Source of the DNA: Nitrospirillum pindoramense
GTDB taxonomy: Bacteria > Pseudomonadota > Alphaproteobacteria > Azospirillales > Azospirillaceae
Direction: 5' to 3'
Length of the DNA: 64,000 nt
NCBI RefSeq assembly: GCF_007827955.1
Contig: NZ_VITR01000008.1
Coordinates: 248,001-312,000, forward strand
The stretch's first letter is position 1. Every line of letters starts with the position of its first letter. A program made the position numbers and the translations under genes. The notes below the pieces were generated by a model. It was not told the DNA's origin. It did no database searches and was given only the letters and a program-made list of their open reading frames with translations. Below are positions 26,207 to 35,525 of the stretch, piece by piece.

Positions 26207-27382
26207 ATGGTTGATCCTGGTTCTGACGTGTCCGGCGTTCCCGACTCACTCTCCGTCGGCGGTCTCGAGGCCATGATTAACGGCTCCGACCAGGCTTATC
26301 GTGACGCAGCAGGGATCAAGCAGGTCAGTCAGTTGGCGCCGAGGGGCAGTTATTCACGCCGGCCCATGGCGCTGATGGACACCTTTCACATCATCCCGCA
26401 GTTGGTGGAAAACTTTAAATATAACGCGTCCATATCGGAGCAATTTTATTCAGAGATAAACGCCACGGTATTGGCCGATGCTTATGTCTCCGGCCAAGGA
26501 ACCGTAGTGACGCGCAATGGCCTGCTGGTTCAAGAAAGCGCGCTTGAATACCTGGCGCACAATCAGGTGCCGGATGGCTTTCGGCGTGAGCAGACTGGAC
26601 AAGGATTCACTTTCGCAATCCAACCCGACACCATAATAGAAGAAGCTTGTATTCTGGTGAAGCGGCCTTGGTATCGGAATTACGGCCATTGGCTGGTTGA
26701 TGGCGCGACTATCCTGGCCCACTTTGCGGAACAGATTATCACCACCCCCTTAACCGTCGTCATCGGCGCCAACGAGAGCCCGCTTCAGCGGAATATCGTC
26801 CGGGAAACGACCGATAAAATCTGCCCAGGCGCCCGCGTCATTGAAATGCCGGACACGGCCACCTGGCGGTTCGCCAATCTGCTCTATGTCACGCCCCTGC
26901 ACCGCCCCCCCATGGTCAAATGGCCGCCAGCGATGGCGAAGCTGAAGGCCGCCTTCGTAGAAGAGGGCACACAGGCGGTCCAAGGCCAGCGACTGTACCT
27001 GTCGCGAGCGGATGCCGATACACGCAGACTCGCCAACGAAGCCGAACTGAGCGGGCTGTTGGACCAACATGGCTTTAAAACGGTCTTCACCAACGGCATG
27101 TCCCTGGCCGATCAGGCCCGCCTGTTCAGTTCCGCCGAAGTCGTCATGGGGGTCAAAGGGGCGGCGTTGACCAACCTCCTCTTCTGCGCCCCTGAAGCCA
27201 CCGCGATCTGCCTATCCCCTGGCGACTTCGTTGATCCATTCTTCTGGGATATAGCCGGACAAATGGGGATGGCATACGCCGAAGTCTTCGGCAGGAGCGT
27301 CACCAACAACTCTATCGGGCGTAATGATTTTCTAATTGAAGCCGAGCGCCTGGAGAGGGTACTTGCCACATTACTGACGTAA
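26207..27382 (+). CDS. GT61-family (DUF563) glycosyltransferase
   Basis: 391 residues from the ATG at 26207, chosen for a GAGG SD six bases upstream; earlier in-frame ATGs exist. Family features: RNYGHWLVDGATILAHF, QRLYLSRADADTRR and VMGVKGAALTNLLFC, matching the GT61 core (H-W-D, S-R, G-A-L-x-N-x-F). Probably adds a sugar to a surface polysaccharide. Base composition is intermediate between the high-GC backbone and the AT-rich genes that converge on it from 33585. Confidence 0.82.
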   Translation: MVDPGSDVSGVPDSLSVGGLEAMINGSDQAYRDAAGIKQVSQLAPRGSYSRRPMALMDTFHIIPQLVENFKYNASISEQFYSEINATVLADAYVSGQGTVVTRNGLLVQESALEYLAHNQVPDGFRREQTGQGFTFAIQPDTIIEEACILVKRPWYRNYGHWLVDGATILAHFAEQIITTPLTVVIGANESPLQRNIVRETTDKICPGARVIEMPDTATWRFANLLYVTPLHRPPMVKWPPAMAKLKAAFVEEGTQAVQGQRLYLSRADADTRRLANEAELSGLLDQHGFKTVFTNGMSLADQARLFSSAEVVMGVKGAALTNLLFCAPEATAICLSPGDFVDPFFWDIAGQMGMAYAEVFGRSVTNNSIGRNDFLIEAERLERVLATLLT

Positions 27383-27470
27383 CATTAAGCTTACCATGGC
27401 ACAGAATCATTCAATCGGCAAAATTGCCGCTTCCTGCTACTGCTTCGCTCCGAAATCCGCACAATATCCT

Positions 27471-28367
27471 CTAAGTATCATATGAGAAATACTTACACTC
27501 ATGCCGAAGATTGTCATCAAGGTACTTTCGCTCATCAGACGAGATGCCATCATACCACGCTGACAGCCGACCCAAATCTGCGTTCATAGAAATAAAGTCT
27601 AAATCGCTCTCAATTTTAAGGAATTCTAGAATTTTCCGAGAATACAGCTTCGATCTCTTCACTATCTTCTCATGCTTAAGCTGCAGAATTTCCCCACCCG
27701 CCCGAGTAAAAGCCGCTCGCTCAGTCTGATACGCTTTTACATAATTCTTTACCCAATTGATTCTAGCATCTAGAGTACGGGGAGCCCAAGGCATACGTGA
27801 AAGTGAGCAAACTACAGCGCGCGGATCACGCATGACATGAATAAACTTCGAACCCGGAAATACTTCAGAAAGAAAACGAACATGGAGCAAGCAATGCGGA
27901 GTTTTCTCAAGGCAATAGAATTGAAGGTCACCTTTCTTTTCTGGCAAATCCGCATACTTATAAATATGATTAATAAGTTCACGGCAGGCAACAGCAACTT
28001 CCGAACAGGCCATAGGGGCAACCTGTCCGTGATGCTGCATTTTATTTTTGAATAGATTTAAACCATCCATTAAATGGGCATGCCCCACATATCGATTTAG
28101 TGGAATTTGGCCATATGCATCAGTGAAACAAATAGCTTTATATAAAGCTTCGAAATCCTCCAAAAAACCGTTCGCTCTATCCGGGGCATAACATGCTGTT
28201 ATTACTCTATAAATTTCGATAAGACCAGATTTAGAGGTAATAAATTTCAGCTCCAAATTGGGAAACCCCAAAATCTCCCTATTTTCAAGCAAACAAGTGG
28301 CCAATAAACTAGTCCCGCTCCGGCCGCTACCCCCAATAAAAAGCATCTGATGTTCGTTAGATAACAT
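27471..28367 (-). CDS. PAPS-dependent sulfotransferase family protein
   Basis: 298 residues from the ATG at 28367. The N-terminal FIGGSGRSGTSLLAT loop is the 5'-phosphosulfate binding motif, and VMRDPRAVVCSLSRM is the 3'-phosphate motif. It probably transfers sulfate to a glycan or related acceptor. Distinctly AT-rich. It starts 16 bases after the methyltransferase stop, last in the minus-strand glycan operon. Confidence 0.82.
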   Translation of the reverse strand: MLSNEHQMLFIGGSGRSGTSLLATCLLENREILGFPNLELKFITSKSGLIEIYRVITACYAPDRANGFLEDFEALYKAICFTDAYGQIPLNRYVGHAHLMDGLNLFKNKMQHHGQVAPMACSEVAVACRELINHIYKYADLPEKKGDLQFYCLEKTPHCLLHVRFLSEVFPGSKFIHVMRDPRAVVCSLSRMPWAPRTLDARINWVKNYVKAYQTERAAFTRAGGEILQLKHEKIVKRSKLYSRKILEFLKIESDLDFISMNADLGRLSAWYDGISSDERKYLDDNLRHECKYFSYDT

Positions 28368-28383
28368 AGTGCGTACGACTTCC

Positions 28384-29016
28384 TTATCGCCTCTTAATAA
28401 TAGAGGTCCTTCGAGCAAAAGTGATGTATTCAATACGACTGGCGTAAGCCCTAATAAAAGGATCCTTGCTCCCCTTGAGATTAAGAACCCTATCACCCAC
28501 CATATAGTCGCAAATATTTTTCAAATATTGAGCAGCGGATATATCGCTTAAACCTCGATAATCTGCTTCGTAAGCACCATAGCTTGTATCAATATCCTCA
28601 AGAATATAGATACCACCTAAATTGAGCCAAGGGAATAATTGCTGTAAGGTAAGAATCTGGTGATCCCAAATGTGGGATCCGTCGTCAATAATTAGGTCAA
28701 AAGGGCCGTATTTGCGACATATCGATAACAAGCACTCCATATTTGATTGATCAGATATCTCTATTTGTATACCATCATCTGCAAATGTGGCGGCGGCTGG
28801 GTTAATATCAACTCCAACAACGCGTCCGTTCGGGAAATATTCTCGCCACATCTTTACAGATGCCCCGTCATAAACACCTATTTCAATTATATTGACGGGC
28901 TCTAAACGACGAGTCGCAAGCACCCTCTCATAAAGATTCAAAAAATCGTGGAAATTTGACGCCTTGTCAGTAGCGTATTTTAGACCAATTTCATCGAGGG
29001 ATGCACCGCTGTTCAT
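28384..29016 (-). CDS. class I SAM-dependent methyltransferase
   Basis: 210 residues. Motif I is NIIEIGVYDGASVKMW, motif II GRVVGVDINP, and acidic LIIDDGSHIWDHQ follows. This resembles the methyltransferases often annotated near cephalosporin-hydroxylase or macrocin O-methyltransferase types in polysaccharide clusters. The acceptor is unknown. A CTCTCCAGGGG-type region upstream on the complementary strand gives a GGAGA SD before the ATG. Confidence 0.8.
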   Translation of the reverse strand: MNSGASLDEIGLKYATDKASNFHDFLNLYERVLATRRLEPVNIIEIGVYDGASVKMWREYFPNGRVVGVDINPAAATFADDGIQIEISDQSNMECLLSICRKYGPFDLIIDDGSHIWDHQILTLQQLFPWLNLGGIYILEDIDTSYGAYEADYRGLSDISAAQYLKNICDYMVGDRVLNLKGSKDPFIRAYASRIEYITFARRTSIIKRR

Positions 29017-29037
29017 TGTCTCTCCAGGGGTTAGATC

Positions 29038-30093
29038 TTACCTAGATGCGGCAGCCAAAAGAGCCTGCGCAATTCGATGGGGCTCAGCAAGCCTTAAGGT
29101 CAGGGAAAAACTATGGGAGCCGCTGACCTTATAAATTCTACCTTCAGGAAAAAAGTAGGATACGGAATTACAAGACACCTTGTCAAGAAGCAGGAAATTG
29201 CTATTAATTGCATTGAGCCATCCATAGCCAATAACTCTTAGCTTTTTTCCCGATAAGGCCGTTGTGTGCAGGGCAGAACCAATAGAACCGATAACAACAC
29301 GTTCGGACTGGTATAAAGCCAACTGCTCAGCGAAACCCATTTGTTCAGGACAAACAACCTGTACGCCATTTGACTCAAACCAATTTACCATTTCGAATTC
29401 GTTTTCTATAAAACTCACCCCGCTAGTGAGTTTATGCTTAGACAAATACAACGGAGAAGAACTAATCTCTAATGCGTTGCTCCGCAAAACCGTTTTTCTG
29501 ATTTCGCCGTATAGTTCTCCCATAACCGAATGAACATAAGATTGCTCCTCAAATGCTGGCAATGGCACCACTAATCGCCTAATCAGTGTTGGAGATGTAA
29601 AACATTCCATGTTCTGTAATTCAACTCCCAAAGCGCTAAAAATATCTACGGCATAATTTTGGTTTAACCAATCAGATGTTCCGAAAGAAGAATGAATAAG
29701 TATTGGCAACTGGCTTTTCTTCAAGTAATTATATGGCCAGAAGCGAGCCAAAGTGCTTGTAAGAAAATGCCCGAAATGCCAATGAAGCGGGCCGCCGTAA
29801 AAATAAATGTCCTTCGGAGCTTCATTTATATTTTGGAAATTGACTGGGTCGATGCAATCAGATTGGCCAACTAGCTTACGGTCTACCCCACGCCTGTAAG
29901 AGCAAGCATCCAGAAGCTTGCCATTACAGTCATAAACACCCCAGGCCTGGTCCGTTTCAAAGGCCGGCACACCGCGCCTTTTGGGCATATAAATTACGTT
30001 CTTGAATTCACGAATCCCGGGGGGGGGACCGGATATAAATTGCTCCCCGCCCCAGGCTTCCGTACATTCTTTGAGGATCAACTCACTTGACAT
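29038..30093 (-). CDS. GT61-like glycosyltransferase
   Basis: 351 residues. GPLHWHFGHFLTSTLARFWP, PLYLSKHKL and VIGSIGSALHTTALSG correspond in order to the GT61/DUF563 landmarks seen in the gene at 26207, though the overall sequence is divergent. Probably a surface glycan sugar transferase. AT-rich, spaced 21 bases from the methyltransferase and 14 from the upstream glycosyltransferase. Confidence 0.78.
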   Translation of the reverse strand: MSSELILKECTEAWGGEQFISGPPPGIREFKNVIYMPKRRGVPAFETDQAWGVYDCNGKLLDACSYRRGVDRKLVGQSDCIDPVNFQNINEAPKDIYFYGGPLHWHFGHFLTSTLARFWPYNYLKKSQLPILIHSSFGTSDWLNQNYAVDIFSALGVELQNMECFTSPTLIRRLVVPLPAFEEQSYVHSVMGELYGEIRKTVLRSNALEISSSPLYLSKHKLTSGVSFIENEFEMVNWFESNGVQVVCPEQMGFAEQLALYQSERVVIGSIGSALHTTALSGKKLRVIGYGWLNAINSNFLLLDKVSCNSVSYFFPEGRIYKVSGSHSFSLTLRLAEPHRIAQALLAAASR

Positions 30094-30107
30094 GCAGACT
30101 CAGCTTT

Positions 30108-31091
30108 CTAAAGCTTGGAAAAAGGGTTAAGGCTAGTTCCATGCCGCGCAGCTCTTCGCATTTCAACGGAAATGCCCTCTCCTGTGATTGTTTGCCCCCA
30201 AAACCACGGGGGCGCAGAATGACTCAATTTATTATCCTCATAGAGCCTCTTATAAACGGACCAAAGTTTCAATATATCTGTACCTTCTTCAGCAAACAAC
30301 CTTAACTCTCTATCCGCCCAAGCAAAATCATGCCCAAATCCCGAAAAATGATAAAATACCATCGGCTCACCATTAACCGTCCATGTCCCATTAACATCCT
30401 GGTGGACTTTCCGATTAGTCATATTCCATGTAGCGACGTTAAAAGTCCGATCCTTTATAATATATATTCCGTCGAATATGTACGGGGCTATATTACACCA
30501 TTTTTGGTCGGTAAATAAGCCCGATTGAAAATCTATATGGCTATATGACAAAAGACGGTCAGCCCACCATCTTAAAAAAGTTCTCCCTTGAGGTCGATTA
30601 TAGAAGGCAAAAAAACCAAGGTTAAACGTGCCGTGCTTGAGTGCGGCAATTTCATGCGACTCAATGGCTTCAATGCTTTCTTCTGCATCCGTTATATGGG
30701 GTGTCAATGCGGCCGAAGCTTCTCCGCTTTGCAAAATTTCCACTACAGAATTCAGACGGCTAGTAACCAAAACGTCTGGATCGAGATAAACAACCAGATC
30801 GTATCCGTAAACATCGAACAAAAATTCTGTCATCACACCTTTTGTTGCTGTGCAGAATTCCACAACTGAATAGTCAAAGGCCCAGCGCTCCCACCCGCCC
30901 TTAACTTTCAACCAATCCGCAAAAACTACTCCGGTAAAAGGTTCATCTTCCCATCGAATTTCGTCGGGAGTCCTATCATTAAATAACGCATACATATCCC
31001 ATTCCGGGTGAACAGCGGCGACAGATTTAGCTAAAATCCGCGCATTAGGGATATAAGCGCCTGTGAAAGACGTAAAGGCTGCGACTTTCAT
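30108..31091 (-). CDS. GT-A fold glycosyltransferase
   Basis: 327 residues starting MKVAAFTSFTGAYIPNARIL, with a DxD-type metal site at D104/D106 (VYLDPDVLV), HGTFNLGFFAF and a late FYHFSGFGHDF. This is the GT8-like fold common in cell-surface polysaccharide clusters. Donor and acceptor sugars are unknown. Strongly AT-rich. It follows the large RgpF/GT2 gene by 28 bases. Confidence 0.82.
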   Translation of the reverse strand: MKVAAFTSFTGAYIPNARILAKSVAAVHPEWDMYALFNDRTPDEIRWEDEPFTGVVFADWLKVKGGWERWAFDYSVVEFCTATKGVMTEFLFDVYGYDLVVYLDPDVLVTSRLNSVVEILQSGEASAALTPHITDAEESIEAIESHEIAALKHGTFNLGFFAFYNRPQGRTFLRWWADRLLSYSHIDFQSGLFTDQKWCNIAPYIFDGIYIIKDRTFNVATWNMTNRKVHQDVNGTWTVNGEPMVFYHFSGFGHDFAWADRELRLFAEEGTDILKLWSVYKRLYEDNKLSHSAPPWFWGQTITGEGISVEMRRAARHGTSLNPFSKL

Positions 31092-31119
31092 TTCAAGATC
31101 TCCATATATTTTAGTTTTG

Positions 31120-33585
31120 TTATATTTTCACGCCTGATTTCTCTAACAAGAAAATAAATCCAGCGTATTCATCCATTACGTTGCCCAAGAATTTATTAGA
31201 CTCATATCGCTTAATCTCGGATGCAATCTTATTAGCGATAGCCTGCAGAGCGACTCTATATATTGGTTTATTTGGCGCATTAAGCCCATATTTATCGACA
31301 ATCCCGGACATAACATTAAATTGGTCGCGTAAGCTGGATATATTCAATGACGTAGACTGGGTAGATCCTGAGTCAATTCTATATTTCCTGTACAAATAGC
31401 TGAGATGTGACAGAATGCCTATTCTATCTGCGGTTAGATAGACATCATAAACGAAGGAATTATCTTCGAAATTCCCCTGCTCGGGGAACTTAATGTTGTT
31501 TCTTACAAGGAAATCTTTCCTGTATATTTTGGCGCATGGGCCAAAATCAGAAAAAACAGTTTCCCATCGCTTCGTAGAAAGGTGATCCAAGCCGCGATCC
31601 AGCATCCAATACTGGCCACTATTCCCGTATGGAATAGCTTGACTCGCCTGATATTCATCAAACATTACTAGTGAAGACATAACGCAATCTACGCCCCCTA
31701 GGACATCCGCAGCCGCAAATAATTGACTAACGGCATCAACAGTCAAAACATCGTCAGCGTCCAAAAACATGACGAATTCGCCAGTAGCTACTTCTAATCC
31801 CATGTTGCGGGCAGCGCCTGCACCTTGGACCTGTTGCTCTAGGACTTTTACGTTTTGATAGAGACGGGCAAATCTCTGCAATATAGCCATAGAATTGTCG
31901 GTGCTATTGTTATCAACAACAATAATCTCCGTCGGCACATGCGCAGCATTTTGCATTATGACTGACGATAAACAGTTGGATAACCATTTCTCAGCGTTGT
32001 ACACTGGAATTATGATAGACAACCGTCGCGGAACAAAACTAGGCCAACAGTAGTGATACGGCAGAGGTTTAACTCGGATGGTAGAGTAACCTGCATTCTC
32101 GGTCACATACGTAAAACATCTTTCGATAACGTGAGCTAAGGTGCCATCGTCCGCAATAGGCTCCTTCGGGAAGTCATTAAATGTGATGCCTGCGTCAAAA
32201 ATAGCTTTTAAAGCTTGCGGACGGAACCAAAACATTGAGCCAGCCGGAAATTCTATTCGATCCATCTCCAAAATAGACTTATTCAGGCCAAAAATATCTA
32301 ATACGCTAGCGGCGAGCGTTCTATTATTCCCCCAAACCATAAAAGGTCTAACGTTTTCAAGAGGGACAGGCACTATTGCGCCGCATTTCTCATCTTGTTC
32401 GAAGACATTCAGTATATTTTTGCAATAGGCTCTATTGAATGCTAAATTCCGCTCAAGTTCCTTGAACCATATAGCGCCTTCAGATAGCTTCTCCACAGAC
32501 TTTTTTGTGTGTATGTGAAGCGCCAAATCGCAGCTTTGCAATTCGGACCTGAATTCAACAATCATCGGAGCTATATCTCTGCCCCTATTAGGGGTTACAG
32601 CAATCCTCTCGACTTCTAAGCCAAAATCCTTAGCATAGCCCTTCACTTCAAACGCCATTTGCTTATTTGGAACTGAGATAAATACTCTGCGGCGGGCAGG
32701 GACGCGGGCTGCCCAAGTAAGAAGGGGCTTAATAAGATCACGGTAATAACAATGTATATGGATACCTACAGTTATTTCGGAATCCCGCAAAGCCGCTTGC
32801 CGCCCAATATTGGCGACGGGCAGCGCCAACGTTTCTCTAACATCATGCGGATCCAACGCAAGAGAAAACTGCTCTTGTAGAGTGGGAAGCGGCCGTCGAT
32901 TTTCGAAACGACCATAGAGCACGTAATGGAGGAGGGGATTAATTTCCGCCTTACTGATGTCAGGATTCGTGCGGATGTAGTAATCCGTTGAAAAACGCCG
33001 GGAAGGATTTCTTCCCTCTTTCCAGCCATAACAGATATAATGACCAAGAAGATCACGGACCTTCATTGCCACATCAGGGTAGGTTTCTCGGTAAAATCTT
33101 TTGTCGAAATGAGACTTCAATGCGCCCCGGATAGCTGGCGCCACCTCGAACTCGATAACGTCTTCTTCCTCTTCAGCCTTCTCACCCGCCAGAAATTCTG
33201 GATCACGGCTTAAATCTGGAGACTTGAATGCAGACCCTGCTTCTATTTGAATTTGCGAAGGATAGATTGGACGTTTTTCAAGATGACCCCAAAGATTGTA
33301 ATGAACTAGGGGGTTAATTCCAGATTCTCTTACGTCGCCATTGCGCTCAAGATAAAGAGATACAGAAAAGCTCGCCGATGGATCCCGCCCGTTCCTCCAG
33401 CCAGAATTCAAGAAATGCGCCAAGGGCGAAATAAGGTCGAAATCAACCTCCTGGTTTGTTAATTTATAGAATGCTTCATCAAATCCAAAAACTTCAATTT
33501 TCGGTCCATCAATTGACAGAGCGGCTTTTACATAGGCCTCTTCTTCAAGATTCTTTTTGGGTTCTTTATGATTAACTTTGTGCAT
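31120..33585 (-). CDS. large RgpF-type plus GT2 glycosyltransferase
   Basis: 821 residues from the ATG at 33585, chosen because GGAG lies six bases upstream. Two N-terminal repeats of the pattern GW..GR(D/N)PS..F....Y...(N)PD/..INPL.HY at roughly residues 55-105 and 180-235. Then an RgpF-like domain (~270-510; VGIHIHCYYRDL, ALHIHTKKS). A GT2 domain follows (~520-690) with LSIIIPVYNAEKWL, EIIVVDNNSTDNS and FLDADDV. Such fusions build rhamnan or similar surface polysaccharides. First gene of the AT-rich minus-strand glycan operon. Confidence 0.85.
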   Translation of the reverse strand: MHKVNHKEPKKNLEEEAYVKAALSIDGPKIEVFGFDEAFYKLTNQEVDFDLISPLAHFLNSGWRNGRDPSASFSVSLYLERNGDVRESGINPLVHYNLWGHLEKRPIYPSQIQIEAGSAFKSPDLSRDPEFLAGEKAEEEEDVIEFEVAPAIRGALKSHFDKRFYRETYPDVAMKVRDLLGHYICYGWKEGRNPSRRFSTDYYIRTNPDISKAEINPLLHYVLYGRFENRRPLPTLQEQFSLALDPHDVRETLALPVANIGRQAALRDSEITVGIHIHCYYRDLIKPLLTWAARVPARRRVFISVPNKQMAFEVKGYAKDFGLEVERIAVTPNRGRDIAPMIVEFRSELQSCDLALHIHTKKSVEKLSEGAIWFKELERNLAFNRAYCKNILNVFEQDEKCGAIVPVPLENVRPFMVWGNNRTLAASVLDIFGLNKSILEMDRIEFPAGSMFWFRPQALKAIFDAGITFNDFPKEPIADDGTLAHVIERCFTYVTENAGYSTIRVKPLPYHYCWPSFVPRRLSIIIPVYNAEKWLSNCLSSVIMQNAAHVPTEIIVVDNNSTDNSMAILQRFARLYQNVKVLEQQVQGAGAARNMGLEVATGEFVMFLDADDVLTVDAVSQLFAAADVLGGVDCVMSSLVMFDEYQASQAIPYGNSGQYWMLDRGLDHLSTKRWETVFSDFGPCAKIYRKDFLVRNNIKFPEQGNFEDNSFVYDVYLTADRIGILSHLSYLYRKYRIDSGSTQSTSLNISSLRDQFNVMSGIVDKYGLNAPNKPIYRVALQAIANKIASEIKRYESNKFLGNVMDEYAGFIFLLEKSGVKI

Positions 33586-33899
33586 TTTGACTCCATGAGG
33601 CCAGTGGGGTGATAATTGACAGAATAAGCTGCTCGCACTTCGGATTCTTTTGTATAAAATGTCACCAGCTATCAAATTAGGGCTGTTGGGGTATTAACCC
33701 AAGTCGCGGATTGGCGGCTTATAGCAATTTTAGGCGGATTTGTCACGAAATTAGGGACGAGTTTCTAGGAATCGCCCCTCGTACCAGCGCATCAACAGCG
33801 GGCACGTCATGTCCCTGGCGGCAACAGCCCTGTTGACGAAAACAATTGATCCCCAGCCCCACTCGGCACACCATCGGCGGCGCAACCGTGCCTCGACTG
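33586..33899. other. intergenic transition from AT-rich island to cob region
   Basis: No gene supported. Upstream of the glycan operon there is a short inverted repeat TTGGG / CCCAA with a 7-base spacer (33686-33702), a possible operator. GC rises sharply again by about 33770. Confidence 0.4.
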
Positions 33900-34096
33900 C
33901 CTGCCGCGACCCGGTATAATAGTGAAGCCGATTCAAGGCCGGAGCCTCCCCCGCGACCGTGCGCGGTGAGCATTGGCTCCGCCGACGATCATTTATCAGG
34001 ACTGTTGGTGAACGCCACTCGCTTTGGGGCCCCGGGGCTCCGGCCGGGGAGGCTGTCAGAGCCAAAACAGCAAGCCAGGAGACCTGCCATCGCGAA
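33900..34096 (+). promoter_or_regulatory. cobalamin (B12) riboswitch
   Basis: The conserved B12 box AAGCCAGGAGACCTGCC lies at 34072-34088. About 150 bases upstream is the matching core: GAAGCCGATTCAAGGCCGGA, then GCCTCCCCCGCGACCGT and GCGCGGTGAGC (33923-33970). GCCACTC and GGGGAGGC occupy the expected junction arm between the two. CGCG at 33905-33908 can close the P1 helix with CGCG at 34091-34094. It lies 219 bases upstream of cobW in sense orientation and should repress the cob genes when adenosylcobalamin is abundant. A downstream hairpin (34246-34270, CCATTGG / CCAATGG) could belong to the expression platform. Confidence 0.85.
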
Positions 34097-34314
34097 GATT
34101 CACATCCGATCCGCCGGGGATGCCGGAAGCGGGAATATCGCCATGGCCTGTTCGTCAGCGTTCTGTCTTCTCGCCATCTGTTCCCCGACTCTCCATCGCA
34201 CAAAATCTCTTCTTCCGTCTTGGTCCGCCCCGGTTGGCCCCGCGCCCATTGGGCGTATCCACGCCAATGGCGATCAACGCACACGCTCCGTTGTCTCTAT
34301 GAGAGTACCTTCCC

Positions 34315-35361
34315 ATGCCCCCCACCGCCAAAATCCCCGCCACCGTCATCACCGGCTTCCTCGGCGCCGGCAAAACCACGCTGATCCGCGGCCTGCTGCG
34401 AAACCCGGGCGGCCGCAAGCTGGCGTTGATCATCAACGAGTTCGGCGATGTCGGGGTGGATGGTGCGGTGCTCAAAGGCTGCGGCGACGCGGCCTGCCCG
34501 GAGGATCGGGTGATCGAATTGGCCAACGGCTGCCTGTGCTGCACCGTGGCGGACGATTTCGTGCCGGCGCTTGAGTCATTGCTGAACCGGAATGACCCGC
34601 CGGACCACATCCTGATTGAGACCAGCGGCCTGGCCCTGCCCAAGCCGCTGGTGCGCGCCTTCACCTGGCCCGCCGTGCGCTCGCGCGTCACGGTGGACGG
34701 CGTGGTGGCGGTGGTGGCGGCCGATGCCGTGGCGGAGGGCCGCTTCGCGCCCGATGCCGTGGCCCTGGCCCGGCAGAAGGCGGCCATGGAGGCCGGCGAC
34801 GCCACGGTGGAACACGAGACCCCGGTGCAGGAGGTGTTCGAGGACCAGGTGCTGTGCGCCGACCTGATCCTGGTCAGCAAGACCGACCTGGTGGATGAGG
34901 TGGGCCAGGCCGCCGTGGCAGATACAGTGAAAGCCTTGCGGCCCGGCGCCCCGCCCCTGGTGCGCGTGGCCCATGGCGATATCGACCCCAATGTGCTGCT
35001 GGGCCTGTCGGCCGCGGCCGAGGCCGACCTGGACGCCCGAATCAGCCACCATGATGATGAGGAAGACCACGACCACGACGACTTCACCAGCTTCGTCGCC
35101 GACCTCCCCGCGCAGGCCGATCCGGAGGCCCTAGTTCGTCGGCTGGGCGAGGTCGCCCGGCGCTTCGGCATCCTGCGTCTCAAGGGTTTCGTCAACGTGC
35201 CGGGCAAGCCCATGCGCCTGCTGGTCCAGGGCGTGGGTACCCGCATCCAGACCAGCTATGACCGGCTGTGGGCGCCGGACGAGGCACGGCACAGCCGGTT
35301 GGTGGTGATCGGCGAAACCGGCCTGGACAGGACGGCCATCGAGGCGGCGCTGGCCAACTGA
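34315..35361 (+). CDS. cobW: CobW-family G3E GTPase
   Basis: 348 residues. Walker A GFLGAGKTTLI; metal-binding CxCC in ANGCLCCTVADDF; NKxD-like SKTDLVDE; a histidine/aspartate-rich loop at about 243-258 (HHDDEEDHDHDD); C-terminal CobW_C with RLKGFVNVPGKP. G3E GTPases deliver metal; in aerobic cob clusters CobW is linked to cobalt supply for CobN chelation. First gene after the B12 riboswitch, and cobN follows after 164 bases. No strong SD; CTTCCC directly precedes the ATG, as it does in cobN. Confidence 0.93.
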   Translation: MPPTAKIPATVITGFLGAGKTTLIRGLLRNPGGRKLALIINEFGDVGVDGAVLKGCGDAACPEDRVIELANGCLCCTVADDFVPALESLLNRNDPPDHILIETSGLALPKPLVRAFTWPAVRSRVTVDGVVAVVAADAVAEGRFAPDAVALARQKAAMEAGDATVEHETPVQEVFEDQVLCADLILVSKTDLVDEVGQAAVADTVKALRPGAPPLVRVAHGDIDPNVLLGLSAAAEADLDARISHHDDEEDHDHDDFTSFVADLPAQADPEALVRRLGEVARRFGILRLKGFVNVPGKPMRLLVQGVGTRIQTSYDRLWAPDEARHSRLVVIGETGLDRTAIEAALAN

Positions 35362-35525
35362 TGGGCTGATGGGCGACGCGGTTGGGCATGGACGCAAAGC
35401 TGTGCCCTGGTCCAATCCACCTCTTGACCCAATCCGCCTGTTGAATGGACGGCGTATAGAGGTTAGAGCGGCATAACGCTCGCTTTTCGACTCTTAGAGT
35501 CGTCACACAGGGTCCCGCCCTTCCC

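Noticed and set aside
34267-34302. Eleven-codon ORF in the cobW leader as a leader peptide
   Set aside because: No SD, and the pathway is already explained by the riboswitch.
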